The position numbers and the translations under genes were made by a program. DNA of 64,000 nt from DATFDN01 sp035685165 (lineage in GTDB: Bacteria > Pseudomonadota > Alphaproteobacteria > Acetobacterales > Acetobacteraceae), in the NCBI GenBank assembly GCA_035685165.1, contig DASRBI010000005.1:1-64000 (forward strand), in the 5' to 3' direction. The notes under the pieces were generated by a model that was not told the DNA's origin, did not search any database, and saw only the letters and a program-made list of their open reading frames with translations. This document shows, piece by piece, positions 41,901 to 50,711 of this stretch (within the stretch, counting starts at the first letter, position 1; each line of letters opens with the position of its first letter).

Positions 41901-42884
41901 ATGGTCAAGATCGCAGTGCTGGACGACTGGCAGGGCGTCGCCCGCCAATCCGCCGATTGGAGCAAGCTCGAGGCACGGGCGGAAGTGACCTTCTTCGCCG
42001 AGGCCTTTGCGAGCGAAGAGGCCGCCGCCGCCGCGCTGGCGGAATTCGACATCCTGCTCGCGATGCGCGAGCGCACGCATTTCACCGGCAGCCTGCTGCG
42101 CCGGCTGCCGAAGCTCAAGATGCTCGGCACCACCAGCGCACGCACGCTCTCGCTCGACATGGCGGCGGCGACCGAGCGCGGCATCGTCGTCTGCAACACC
42201 GGCAGCGGCCCCGGCCTCGCCGCCACCGCCGAGATCGCGCTCGGCCTCTTGATCGCCTGCTTCCGCGGCCTGCCGGCGGGCGACGCGACCATCCGCGCCG
42301 GCGGCTTTCAGCGCGGCGTACCGGTGGGCTCGGTGCTGGACGGCAAGACGCTAGGCCTGCTCGGGCTCGGGCGGATCGGATCGCGCATGGCCCGCTACGG
42401 CCAGGCGCTCGGGATGCCGCTCCTCGCCTGGAGCCAGAACCTCACCGAAGAAAAGGCGGCAGCCGCTGGCGCCACGCTGGCCCGCTCGAAAGAGGAGCTG
42501 CTGGAGCGGTCGGATGCTATCAGTATCCATCTCGTGCTGTCCGATCGCACGCGCGGCCTGATCGGCCGCGCCGAGCTTGCGCGCATGAAGCCCGGGGCCG
42601 TGCTGGTGAACACCTCGCGCGGCCCGATCGTCGATGAAGCCGCGCTATTGGATGCGGTGAGCTCCGGGCGGATCACCGCCGGGCTCGACGTATACGACCA
42701 GGAGCCGCTGCCGCCCGGCCATCCGCTCCGCAGCGCACCCAACACGGTGCTCACGCCGCATCTCGGCTACGGCGTGAAGGAGGTCTGGGCGCAGTTCTAT
42801 CCCGAAAGCGTCGAGAACGCGCTCGCCTTCCTGGACGGCAAGCCAATGCGAGTGATGAACCCGGAGGTGCTCGGACGGCGCTGA
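41901..42884 (+). CDS. D-2-hydroxyacid dehydrogenase family protein
   Basis: A 327-aa NAD(P)-dependent dehydrogenase of the 2-hydroxyacid family. The nucleotide motif GLGRIGSRMA is near residue 154. The active-site Arg lies in VNTSRGPIVDE, the Glu follows in the DQEPLP region, and the His is in TPHLGYG. Full length. Members reduce 2-oxo acids or oxidise phosphoglycerate, glycerate, formate or phosphite; which one cannot be told. Its stop is 7 nt from the convergent holC stop. Confidence 0.9.
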   Translation: MVKIAVLDDWQGVARQSADWSKLEARAEVTFFAEAFASEEAAAAALAEFDILLAMRERTHFTGSLLRRLPKLKMLGTTSARTLSLDMAAATERGIVVCNTGSGPGLAATAEIALGLLIACFRGLPAGDATIRAGGFQRGVPVGSVLDGKTLGLLGLGRIGSRMARYGQALGMPLLAWSQNLTEEKAAAAGATLARSKEELLERSDAISIHLVLSDRTRGLIGRAELARMKPGAVLVNTSRGPIVDEAALLDAVSSGRITAGLDVYDQEPLPPGHPLRSAPNTVLTPHLGYGVKEVWAQFYPESVENALAFLDGKPMRVMNPEVLGRR

Positions 42885-42891
42885 ACCACGA

Positions 42892-43341
42892 TCACCCCGC
42901 CTTCTCCCACCCGCCGCGCTCGGTCTGCTTCCAATAAGTCAGCGCATGGCCGGCCGCCTTCGCCGCCGTCCAGCGTTGCCGGGCCGCCGCGACCGCCGCC
43001 TCGTCGCGGCCGTCGAACAGGTCGAATACGCGGGCGAACGCATCCAGCCGCCCGCTCTCCGCGCCAGCCACCAGGAACAGATATCGCGCTCCGTTGGGCG
43101 GCGGCGCGTCCTCGACGCCGAGCCAAATCGGCTGCAGCGGCGGATCATCGTCCGGGCCGGCATTGTGGGGCAGCCACGCCGCCTCCGCGCCCCACAGCGC
43201 GGCGCTGACGGCGCCGATCCGCTCCGCCTCGCCGCACAGCACGAACGCCCGCTCCTTCGCCTCCAGCGTGCGCGCCAGCAGCCTCGGCAGCGCGCGTTCC
43301 AGCCCCGTGCGGGTCAGGTGGTAAAACCCGATCTCCGCCAC
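42892..43341 (-). CDS. holC: DNA polymerase III chi subunit
   Basis: A 149-aa clamp-loader accessory protein that links the replisome to SSB. The N-terminus MAEIGFYHLTRTGLE and the segments LPRLLARTLEAKERAFVLC and RYLFLVAGAE match HolC. Downstream of pepA with an 11-nt gap, an arrangement conserved in many proteobacteria. Confidence 0.88.
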   Translation of the reverse strand: MAEIGFYHLTRTGLERALPRLLARTLEAKERAFVLCGEAERIGAVSAALWGAEAAWLPHNAGPDDDPPLQPIWLGVEDAPPPNGARYLFLVAGAESGRLDAFARVFDLFDGRDEAAVAAARQRWTAAKAAGHALTYWKQTERGGWEKAG

Positions 43342-43352
43342 CGCGGGGCCGC

Positions 43353-44822
43353 TCAGCGCGCTTCGTATTTGTCGGCGACCATCCGCTCGAGCAGGCGCAC
43401 GCCGAATGCCGTCGCGCCCTTGGGCGTCACCGGACTGTCCTTGCTCGCCCAGGCGGTGCCGGCGATGTCGAGGTGCGCCCAGGGCACGTTGTTGACGAAG
43501 CGTTGCAGGAACTGCGCAGCGGTGATCGCGCCGCCCGGCCTTCCGCCGACATTCTTCATGTCGGCGATGTCGGACTTGATCTGCCGGTCATAGGCCTCGT
43601 CGAGCGGCATCCGCCACAGCCGCTCGCCGGTTGCCTTGCCCGCCGCGATCAGGTTCTCCGCCAGCTCGTCGTTGTTGCTGAAAAGGCCGGCGTGCTCATG
43701 GCCGAGTGCCACGATCATCGCGCCCGTCAAGGTGGCGAGGTTCACCATGAATTTCGGCGCGAACTTCTCCTGGCAGTACCAAATCACGTCCGCCAGCACG
43801 AGGCGTCCCTCGGCGTCGGTGTTGATCACCTCCACCGTCTGCCCGGAATAGGTCTTCACCACGTCGCCCGGCCGCTGCGCCGAACCGGACGGCATGTTCT
43901 CGACCAAACCCACCAGCCCGACCGCATCGACCTTCGCCTTGCGCCCGGCGAGCGCGGCCATCAGCCCGACCACGGTCGCCGAGCCCGCCATGTCCCACTT
44001 CATGTCCTCCATGCCGCCGGCCGGCTTGATGCTGATGCCGCCGGTGTCGAACGTCACGCCCTTGCCGATGAAGGCCACGGGCTTTTCGGTTCCGCCCGCG
44101 CCGTTCCAGCGCATCACCACCATGCGCGGCTCGTTCACGCTGCCCTGGGCGACGCCGAGCAGCGCGCCGAAGCCGAGCCGGCGCATCTCCTGCGGTCCAA
44201 GCACTTCCACCTCCAGGCCCAGCGCGCGCAGCTTCAGCGTGCGCTCCGCCATCTCGGCCGGATTGAGCACGTTGGGCGGCTCGGTGACGAGGTCGCGCGC
44301 CAGGAACACGCCGTCGGCGACGGGGCGCAGCTTCGCCCACGCCGCTTCAGCCGCGCCGCGTTCGCCGGACAGCACGGCGGCGCGCGCGAGCCGCGGCTTC
44401 TCCTCTTCCTTTTCCCTGGTCCGGTAACGATCAAAGCGATAGGCGCGCAGCGCCGCCCCCATCGCCACCTGCGCCGCCTCCGCGCCGCTCAGCCCGTCGG
44501 CGGCGATGGCGATGGCGGGCTCGCGGAGAAGCGCCGCGGCGGCATGGCCGCCCGCCTCCTCCAAGACGCGCCGGCTGGTGTCGGCAGGCTTGCCGAGGCC
44601 GACGGCGATGACGCGCGAGAGGCCGGCACCCGGCGCAAGGATCGTGCAGGTCTTTCCCTTGGCCCCCTTGAACTCGGCCGCTGCCAGCGCCCGCCCGATC
44701 GCGCCGCCGGTCGCCTGATCCGCTTGCTGCCATATCCCGGAGGGTGCGGCCTCCTCGGCGATCAGCAGAACAAGCGCCCCCGAGGACGGCAGTTCGGGCG
44801 CGGCGAAGGCGACATCGAGCAT
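43353..44822 (-). CDS. pepA: leucyl aminopeptidase (M17)
   Basis: A 489-aa dizinc aminopeptidase that trims N-terminal residues in the cytoplasm and, in E. coli, also binds DNA in cer recombination. The signature NTDAEGRL (about residue 337), the metal-binding GKGVTFDTGG and the catalytic Lys/Arg region are intact. The frame offers GTG at 44828, but the ATG at 44822 has AAGGAG 9 nt upstream, so I use it. It is followed by holC. Confidence 0.95.
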   Translation of the reverse strand: MLDVAFAAPELPSSGALVLLIAEEAAPSGIWQQADQATGGAIGRALAAAEFKGAKGKTCTILAPGAGLSRVIAVGLGKPADTSRRVLEEAGGHAAAALLREPAIAIAADGLSGAEAAQVAMGAALRAYRFDRYRTREKEEEKPRLARAAVLSGERGAAEAAWAKLRPVADGVFLARDLVTEPPNVLNPAEMAERTLKLRALGLEVEVLGPQEMRRLGFGALLGVAQGSVNEPRMVVMRWNGAGGTEKPVAFIGKGVTFDTGGISIKPAGGMEDMKWDMAGSATVVGLMAALAGRKAKVDAVGLVGLVENMPSGSAQRPGDVVKTYSGQTVEVINTDAEGRLVLADVIWYCQEKFAPKFMVNLATLTGAMIVALGHEHAGLFSNNDELAENLIAAGKATGERLWRMPLDEAYDRQIKSDIADMKNVGGRPGGAITAAQFLQRFVNNVPWAHLDIAGTAWASKDSPVTPKGATAFGVRLLERMVADKYEAR

Positions 44823-44897
44823 CGGCACTTTCTCCTTGGAGCGTCGCAGCTTGTTCTAACAGCGAGGTCTCGCTTGGCCAGGGGCGTGCGCCCGGCG

Positions 44898-45866
44898 CTA
44901 CATCCGCACCAGCGCAGAGCCCCAGGTCAGCCCGCCGCCCAGTGCCTCCAGGAGCACGAGGTCGCCGCGGCGGATACGGCCGTCGTTCACCGCCTCGGCG
45001 AGCGCGAGCGGCACCGAGGCCGCCGAGGTGTTGGCGTGGCGATCGACCGTGATCACCACGCGCTCGGGCGGCAGGTCGAGCCGCCGACCCATCGCCTCGA
45101 TGATGCGGAGATTGGCCTGGTGCGGCACCAGCCAGTCGATGTCGCTGCGCCGGAGCCCGTTCGCCGCCATCGCCTCGTCCACCGCTTCGGCGAGGCGCAG
45201 CACCGCGTGGCGGAACACCTCGCGCCCGTTCATCACCAGATGCCCGGGCCGGTCGGGCCGCCCCACCGCGCCGTCAACGTAAAGAATGTCGCCCAAGCCG
45301 CCCTGCGCGTGCACGTGCGTCGACAGCACGCCGGGCGCGGCGGCGCTCGCGGCGTCGGGCGCGGCACGCAGAAACACCGCCCCAGCGCCGTCGCCGAACA
45401 GCACGCAGGTCGTGCGATCCTGCCAGTTCAGGATGCGCGAATAGATCTCGCTGCCGATCACCAGCACGCCCGCCGCGCGGCCGGCGCGGATCATGTCGTC
45501 GGCGAGGGCGAGCGCGTAAATGAATCCGGCGCAGGCCGCCGACAGATCGAAGCCGAAACCCCGCTTCACTCCGAGCGCGTGCTGCACGCGCAGCGCGGTG
45601 GCCGGAAAAGCCTGATCAGGCGTGCTGGTGGCGAGCACGACCGCGTCCACGTCCTCCGCGGTGGCGCCTGCTTGCGACAGGGCCGCACGCGCCGCCTCGG
45701 CGCCCATGAAGGCGCAGGTCTCGTGCGGGGCGGCGACATGGCGCTGGCGGATGCCGGTACGCTCGCGGATCCAGGCATCCGACGTATCCACACGCGCCGC
45801 CAGCTCGTCGTTGGTCACGATCCGCGCCGGCAGGTAGCCGCCGACCCCGGCAAGAAGGCTTCGCAT
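44898..45866 (-). CDS. fabH: 3-oxoacyl-ACP synthase III
   Basis: A 322-aa ketoacyl synthase that starts fatty-acid synthesis from acetyl-CoA and malonyl-ACP. The triad is intact: Cys112 (SAACAGF), His in VPHQAN and Asn in HANTSAAS. Full length. It follows plsX with a 17-nt gap, the classic plsX-fabH arrangement. The usual downstream ihfA is replaced by pepA. Confidence 0.96.
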   Translation of the reverse strand: MRSLLAGVGGYLPARIVTNDELAARVDTSDAWIRERTGIRQRHVAAPHETCAFMGAEAARAALSQAGATAEDVDAVVLATSTPDQAFPATALRVQHALGVKRGFGFDLSAACAGFIYALALADDMIRAGRAAGVLVIGSEIYSRILNWQDRTTCVLFGDGAGAVFLRAAPDAASAAAPGVLSTHVHAQGGLGDILYVDGAVGRPDRPGHLVMNGREVFRHAVLRLAEAVDEAMAANGLRRSDIDWLVPHQANLRIIEAMGRRLDLPPERVVITVDRHANTSAASVPLALAEAVNDGRIRRGDLVLLEALGGGLTWGSALVRM

Positions 45867-45883
45867 GAGCTGTTTGCGTCCCG

Positions 45884-46945
45884 TTACGATGCAGTGGCCG
45901 CCAACGGCGCCGCGCCGGGCTCGGCCGCCTCGGCTGCCAGCCGGGTCAGCCCGGCGCGAATCTGGTCGTTGAAGCGGTGCGTGACCATGTCGATTGCGAC
46001 GTCCACCGCGTGCGCGAACGCCTCGGCCTCGGCGCTGCCGTGCGATTTCACCACCACCCCGTTCAGCCCAAGCAGCACCGCGCCGTTATAGCGCGCCGGA
46101 TCCAGCCATTCGCGCAGCCGATCCAGCCCGGGCCGCACCAAGAGATAGGCGATCCGCCCGGCCAGCGAGCCGCGGAAAATCTGCCTCAAAAGCCCGAAGA
46201 TCAGGCGGAGCGCGCCCTCGCCGGTCTTGAGCGCCACATTGCCGGTGAAACCATCCGTCACGACGACGTCGGTGGTGCCGGCCGCGATGTCGTGGCCTTC
46301 CACGAAACCGTGGAATTGCGCCGCGATTGGGCTCCGGCGCAGCACCTCGGCCGCCTCGCGCACCTGGTCATCGCCCTTCTGGTCCTCGCTGCCGACGTTC
46401 AGAAGCCCGATGGTCGGCGCGGTGAGGCCGAGCACGGTGCGTGCGAACACGTCGCCCATCACCGCGAACTCCACCAAGTTGCGTGCATCGCATAGCACGT
46501 TGGCGCCGAGATCGAGCAGCACCGTGTCCCCCCGCGCCGACGGCCCGATCGCAGCCAAAGCCGCGCGGCCGATTCCTGGCAAGGTGCGAAGCACGACCTG
46601 CGCCAGCATGAGCAGCGCGCCGGTATTGCCGGCACTCACCACCCCCGCCGCCTCACCCGCGGCAACGGCCTCGATCGCCACCCGCATCGAGGCGTTGCGG
46701 ACGCGCAGCGCAGCACTCGGCTTCAGGTCGCCCGCGATCACCTCGGGCGCATGGCGGACGGTGCAGCACGCGGCAGCGCGCTTGCGCGAAGCCAGCATCG
46801 GCCCGATCCGCGCCTCGTCGCCGACCAGCAGGAAGCTCGCCTCGGGATGCCGCACGGCGGCGAGTTCGAGTCCATCCAGCACGGCCTCCGGCGCGTGATC
46901 GCCCCCCATGGCGTCAACCGCCAGCGTGAAGCTCCCGGCCGCCAT
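45884..46945 (-). CDS. plsX: phosphate acyltransferase PlsX
   Basis: A 353-aa enzyme making acyl-phosphate from acyl-ACP, the donor for PlsY in phosphatidate synthesis. Segments LAVDAMGGDHAP, SAGNTGAL and VTDGFTGNVALKT are diagnostic. Slightly longer than E. coli PlsX only at the C-terminus, which is Ala-rich. Between rpmF and fabH on the same strand. Confidence 0.96.
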   Translation of the reverse strand: MAAGSFTLAVDAMGGDHAPEAVLDGLELAAVRHPEASFLLVGDEARIGPMLASRKRAAACCTVRHAPEVIAGDLKPSAALRVRNASMRVAIEAVAAGEAAGVVSAGNTGALLMLAQVVLRTLPGIGRAALAAIGPSARGDTVLLDLGANVLCDARNLVEFAVMGDVFARTVLGLTAPTIGLLNVGSEDQKGDDQVREAAEVLRRSPIAAQFHGFVEGHDIAAGTTDVVVTDGFTGNVALKTGEGALRLIFGLLRQIFRGSLAGRIAYLLVRPGLDRLREWLDPARYNGAVLLGLNGVVVKSHGSAEAEAFAHAVDVAIDMVTHRFNDQIRAGLTRLAAEAAEPGAAPLAATAS

Positions 46946-46978
46946 GTCAGGCCCGCATGGGTCGCGCTGTTGCGGCGG

Positions 46979-47179
46979 TCAGACCCGGACGGCGGTCTTG
47001 ACCTTCTCGGCAGCGATTACCTCGCGGCCGCCATAGTGTCCGCAATGCGGACAGACATGATGCGGGCGCTTCTGCTCGCCGCAATTCGGGCACTCGGCGG
47101 TGGCCTCGGCCCGCAACGCATGGTGACTGCGCCGCATGCCGCGCCGCGAGGGCGAGGTCTTTCTCTTGGGGACGGCCAT
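46979..47179 (-). CDS. rpmF: 50S ribosomal protein L32
   Basis: A 66-aa ribosomal protein. It starts MAVPKRKTSPSRRG and carries four zinc-type cysteines, C30-x2-C33 and C43-x2-C46. The zinc-ligand form is the one replaced under zinc limitation in some bacteria. It is 33 nt upstream of plsX, a conserved order; the usual yceD upstream partner is absent. Confidence 0.96.
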   Translation of the reverse strand: MAVPKRKTSPSRRGMRRSHHALRAEATAECPNCGEQKRPHHVCPHCGHYGGREVIAAEKVKTAVRV

Positions 47180-47324
47180 AGGTCACGCCTTTCCGAAACG
47201 ACTGACGCCCGCGCGTCCCGCCTCGCGGGGATGGGCTGTCACAAAGCTGCAAATTAGGAGGCGCGGCCTTAGCAGAGGGGCCAGTCGCCGGCAAGACTGC
47301 CCGCCCGAGGCGCCCCCCGCGCGT

Positions 47325-47362
47325 CTCCCGCGCGCGGGAGGGGCCGGCGCGCAGCGCGCGCC
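47325..47362. terminator. two GC-only hairpins after the polyprenyl synthase gene
   Basis: A perfect 16-bp palindrome CTCCCGCGCGCGGGAG (47325-47340) is followed at 47346-47362 by a stem GGCGCGC/GCGCGCC with a 3-nt loop. They begin 20 nt past the polyprenyl synthase stop, reading leftward. There is no T-run. Either a terminator or a small dispersed palindrome. Confidence 0.4.
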
Positions 47363-47382
47363 TTGTGAGGGCGACGTTCGGT

Positions 47383-48444
47383 TCATCGCGCCCGCCGGAT
47401 CGTGTAGTCGGCAACCTCGTGCAGCGCGGCGCGGAAGCGCGAGGGTGGAAAAACCGCCAGCTCCCGCTGGGCCGCGCGCGCATAGGCGGCCGCCCGGTCG
47501 AGCGTCAGCCCGATCGCGCCGTGCCGCGCCATCAGCGCCAGCGCATGATCGAGATCGGCCTCGGTCTGCTCGCCCTCCTCGACGGCACGGCGCCAGAATG
47601 CGCGCTCCGCCTCGTCTGCCGCCGCGTAGGCGGCCAGCACCGGCAAGGTAACCTTGCCCTCACGGAAGTCATCGCCCACGGTCTTGCCGAGCCGGGCCTG
47701 ATCGGCCGCGTAATCCAGCGCGTCGTCCACGAGCTGGAAAGCAATGCCGAGATTCATCCCGAACTCGGCCAGCGCCTGTTCTTCCAGCTCGGGGCGCTCG
47801 GCCACCACCGCGCCCACTTGGCAGGCGGCGGCGAACAAAGCCGCGGTCTTGCCACGAATCACGTCGAGATAGCGTGCCTCCGAGGTCGAAAGGTCGTTCT
47901 GCGTCGCCAGTTGCAGCACTTCGCCCTCGGCGATGGTCGCAGCGGCTTGCGACAGGATGCCGAGCACCTTCAGCGAGCCATCGGCCACCATGATCTGAAA
48001 GGCGCGGGCGAACAGGAAATCGCCCACGAGGACAGAGGCCTTGTTGCCGAACACCGCGTTGGCAGACGCCAGCCCCCGCCGCAGGGCGCTCTCATCCACC
48101 ACGTCATCGTGCAGCAGGGTCGCGGTGTGGATGAACTCCACGCAGGCCGCGAGCGCGACGTGCCGGCTGCCCTCGGCATAGCCGCAGAGGCGGGCCGCAG
48201 CGAGCGTGAGCAGCGGGCGCAGCCGCTTGCCGCCCGCTGCGACGATGTGCGCCGCAAGCTGGGGAATGAGCGCCACGGGACTTTCCATGCGCGCGACGAT
48301 CAGCCGGTTGGTCGCTTCGAGATCGGCACACACCAGCGCCGCCAGCTCGGCAAGCGCGTCCTCGTTCGCGGCGGCCGGTTCCGTCAAGGGGGCGTCGCCC
48401 AGCGTCGTCTCCCGGCTTGCAAGTTCGGCGGCCACGGCCACCAT
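47383..48444 (-). CDS. ispB: polyprenyl diphosphate synthase (octaprenyl/decaprenyl type)
   Basis: A 353-aa trans-prenyltransferase that lengthens farnesyl diphosphate to the ubiquinone side chain. Both Asp-rich motifs are seen: DDVVD at residues 113-117 (LLHDDVVDES) and VDDALDY, with GGKRLRP for pyrophosphate binding. Chain length is not readable; octa- or decaprenyl is usual in alphaproteobacteria. The start is 47 nt from the divergent DUF2007 gene start. Confidence 0.92.
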   Translation of the reverse strand: MVAVAAELASRETTLGDAPLTEPAAANEDALAELAALVCADLEATNRLIVARMESPVALIPQLAAHIVAAGGKRLRPLLTLAAARLCGYAEGSRHVALAACVEFIHTATLLHDDVVDESALRRGLASANAVFGNKASVLVGDFLFARAFQIMVADGSLKVLGILSQAAATIAEGEVLQLATQNDLSTSEARYLDVIRGKTAALFAAACQVGAVVAERPELEEQALAEFGMNLGIAFQLVDDALDYAADQARLGKTVGDDFREGKVTLPVLAAYAAADEAERAFWRRAVEEGEQTEADLDHALALMARHGAIGLTLDRAAAYARAAQRELAVFPPSRFRAALHEVADYTIRRAR

Positions 48445-48491
48445 ATCGGCCGCGCCCGAAACAGGGTCAAGGCGAGGAGCGAGCGGGGCTG

Positions 48492-48698
48492 GTGCGAAGC
48501 GTTATAACATCGAACGATCCGGTGCGGCTGTCCTTCCTCGCCTCGCTGCTGGAGGATGCCGGCATTGCCTGCACAGTGCTCGATCAGCACGCCGCCGCCA
48601 TCGAAGGCAGCATCGGCGCGATCCCCCGCCGGCTCGCGGTCGCGGAGGAAGACGAGCGGCGTGCGCGGCGGGTGCTCGAGGAGGCAGGGGAGCTTTGA
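48492..48698 (+). CDS. DUF2007-type small protein
   Basis: A 68-aa protein with GTG start. The pattern VRSVITSNDPVRLSFLASLLEDAGI and a closing region AVAEEDERRARRVLEE match DUF2007 proteins (putative signal-transducing, PII-like). The frame is open upstream but the homology begins at 48492. Divergent from the polyprenyl synthase gene. Function unknown. Confidence 0.8.
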   Translation: MRSVITSNDPVRLSFLASLLEDAGIACTVLDQHAAAIEGSIGAIPRRLAVAEEDERRARRVLEEAGEL

Positions 48699-48714
48699 AG
48701 ATCTGAGTCCTGCC

Positions 48715-48735
48715 TTCCCCTTGCGGAAGGGGGAA
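48715..48735. terminator. hairpin between convergent genes
   Basis: TTCCCCTT and AAGGGG(G)AA form an 8-bp stem with one bulge and a 4-nt loop, in the 48-nt gap between the DUF2007 gene and the asparagine synthase gene. It probably serves both strands. Confidence 0.45.
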
Positions 48736-48746
48736 CTTAGCGTCCC

Positions 48747-50681
48747 CTACGCCCGCACCGGCACGCCCGCCCGCGCGTCCGCCGGGGCAGGCCCCCGCAT
48801 CGCGTCGCCGGCGAGGAACCCCTCGAACACCAGCAGCAGCCAGAGCGGCATCGAATGGTCGAACCGGCCGGACAGATGCTCATCCAGCATCCGGCAGAGC
48901 CCGCGCCGGTCGAACAGGCCAGAATCCAGCATCGCGGGCGACAGCACGCGCCCGCGCACCCGCTCCTGCTCCTGGCGCAGCAGCCCGGCGATCGACATGG
49001 AGAATCCCTGCTTCGGCCGGTTCAAGAGGGCCGCCGGCAGCTTCGGCGCCAGCGCCTGCTTGAGCACGTACTTGCCCGCGCCGTGGCGCAGCTTGAGCCG
49101 TGCCGGCAGCGACATGCCCCACTCCACCAGCCTGTGATCGAGCAACGGCGCCCGCACCTCGAGCGAGTTCGCCATGCTGGCGCGATCGACCTTCACCAGC
49201 ATCGCACCCGAGAGCCAGGTCGGCAGGTCGGCATATTGCGCCTGCGCCAGCGGATCGTCGGTCCCGGCCTCCGCCATCAAGGCGGCGATGCGTGCCGAGG
49301 GATCGTAGCCGTCGAGTTCCGCGACCAGCGGCGCGGCCAGCAGCCCGCGCCTCCGTTCGTCCTGCACGCGCGCGATGGTGCGGAAGTAACTGAGGGCGCT
49401 ATCGAGGCTGAGTTCGGTCAGGGTCGCCTTGGCGCGCAGCCAGCGCGGCGCTTGGTCGAGCTTTGGATAGAGGCGCGCAAGCTGGCCGACCACGCCGCGC
49501 CGAACCGCCGGCGGCAAATAGCGCCGCGCCGCCTCAGTCATCTGATGGAAACGGTAGCGCCGGTAGCCGGCGAAGGCCTCGTCACCGCCATCGCCCGAGA
49601 GCGCGATCGTGGCGTGCCGCCGCGCGAGCCGGGACACGACGTAAGTGTGCACCGCCGACTGGTCCCCGAACGGCTCGCCGTAAATACGTCCCTGGTTGCG
49701 CGCCGCCTCGATCATGTCGATCGACGCCGCGCGCTCATTGTGCTGACGCGTGCCGTAGCGTTCGGCAACCATCGCCGCATAGGGCGTTTCGTCCTCCGCG
49801 CCCTCGAAGCCTATGGTGAACGTGTCGAGCGGCTCGCTTCGCAGCCCGGCGGCGATCGCCACCACCCCGGAGGAATCGACCCCGCCGGAAAGGAACGCGC
49901 CAAGCGGCACGTCCGCGATCAGCCGCGCCTCGGTCGCCGCTGTCAGGCGTTCCGTCAGCTCGGCCACCGCATCCGCCTCGCCGACAGCGAGGGGCGTGAT
50001 CGCCGGTCGCCAGTAGCGCCGCGGCGCGCCGACTGGCTCGCCCCGCCGCAGCAACAGGCACTCGGCCGCGCCGAGCCGCGCGATGCCGCGGCAGATCGTG
50101 CGCGGATCGGGGATGTAGCCGAAGGCGAAATAATCCTCGATCGCGCACGGATCGAGCCTGCGGTCGATGCCGCCGACCGGGGCGAGGGCCGCGAGTTCGG
50201 AGCCGAACACGAACCGCCCGTCCGGCAGCAGGGAGTAGTAAAGCGGCTTCTTGCCCATGCGGTCGCGGGCGAGAAACAGCGTCCCTTGCGCGCGGTCCCA
50301 GAGCGCGAAGGCGAACGGCCCGTCGAGACGGTCGAGGCACGCCGGCCCCCATGCCTCCCACGCATGCACCACCGTCTCGGTGTCGCAGCGCGTACGGAAA
50401 CGGTGGCCGAGCCGGCGCAGCTCCTCCATCAGCGCCGGGAAGTTGTAGATCATGCCGTTAAAGACGATGACGACCGAGCCGTCCTCGTTATAAATCGGCT
50501 GCGCGCCGCCTTCGGGATCGACCAGGATCAGCCGCCGGCTGCCGAGGCCGAGCCCGGGTTCGACATGGAACCCCTCACCGTCCGGTCCGCGATGGGCGAG
50601 CGCGCCGGTCATCCGGCGCAGGAGCGCCGCGTCGATATCGGCCGGGCCGTCCAACGCGAAAATGCCCGCCACCCCGCACAT
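48747..50681 (-). CDS. asparagine synthase (glutamine-hydrolysing), XrtA/PEP-CTERM amidotransferase-like
   Basis: A 644-aa Ntn amidotransferase. Cys2 is the glutaminase nucleophile (MCGVAGIF). The synthetase half has the PP-loop SGGVDSSG (about residue 266) and ends with the GKYVLKQALAPKLP region. Overall sequence, with HRGPDGEGFHVEPG and YFAFGYIPDPRTI, resembles the amidotransferase that accompanies exosortase (XrtA) exopolysaccharide loci more than AsnB of amino-acid synthesis. No exosortase, PEP-CTERM protein or other EPS gene is adjacent. Asparagine formation, or amidation of a surface sugar, is possible. Confidence 0.85.
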   Translation of the reverse strand: MCGVAGIFALDGPADIDAALLRRMTGALAHRGPDGEGFHVEPGLGLGSRRLILVDPEGGAQPIYNEDGSVVIVFNGMIYNFPALMEELRRLGHRFRTRCDTETVVHAWEAWGPACLDRLDGPFAFALWDRAQGTLFLARDRMGKKPLYYSLLPDGRFVFGSELAALAPVGGIDRRLDPCAIEDYFAFGYIPDPRTICRGIARLGAAECLLLRRGEPVGAPRRYWRPAITPLAVGEADAVAELTERLTAATEARLIADVPLGAFLSGGVDSSGVVAIAAGLRSEPLDTFTIGFEGAEDETPYAAMVAERYGTRQHNERAASIDMIEAARNQGRIYGEPFGDQSAVHTYVVSRLARRHATIALSGDGGDEAFAGYRRYRFHQMTEAARRYLPPAVRRGVVGQLARLYPKLDQAPRWLRAKATLTELSLDSALSYFRTIARVQDERRRGLLAAPLVAELDGYDPSARIAALMAEAGTDDPLAQAQYADLPTWLSGAMLVKVDRASMANSLEVRAPLLDHRLVEWGMSLPARLKLRHGAGKYVLKQALAPKLPAALLNRPKQGFSMSIAGLLRQEQERVRGRVLSPAMLDSGLFDRRGLCRMLDEHLSGRFDHSMPLWLLLVFEGFLAGDAMRGPAPADARAGVPVRA

Positions 50682-50711
50682 GCCGCCGCTCCGTCCGTTG
50701 CAAGGGCGCGT

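Noticed and set aside
43473..46091. Plus-strand 872-residue frame opposite pepA and fabH
   Set aside because: His/Arg/Pro-rich antisense reading of conserved genes.
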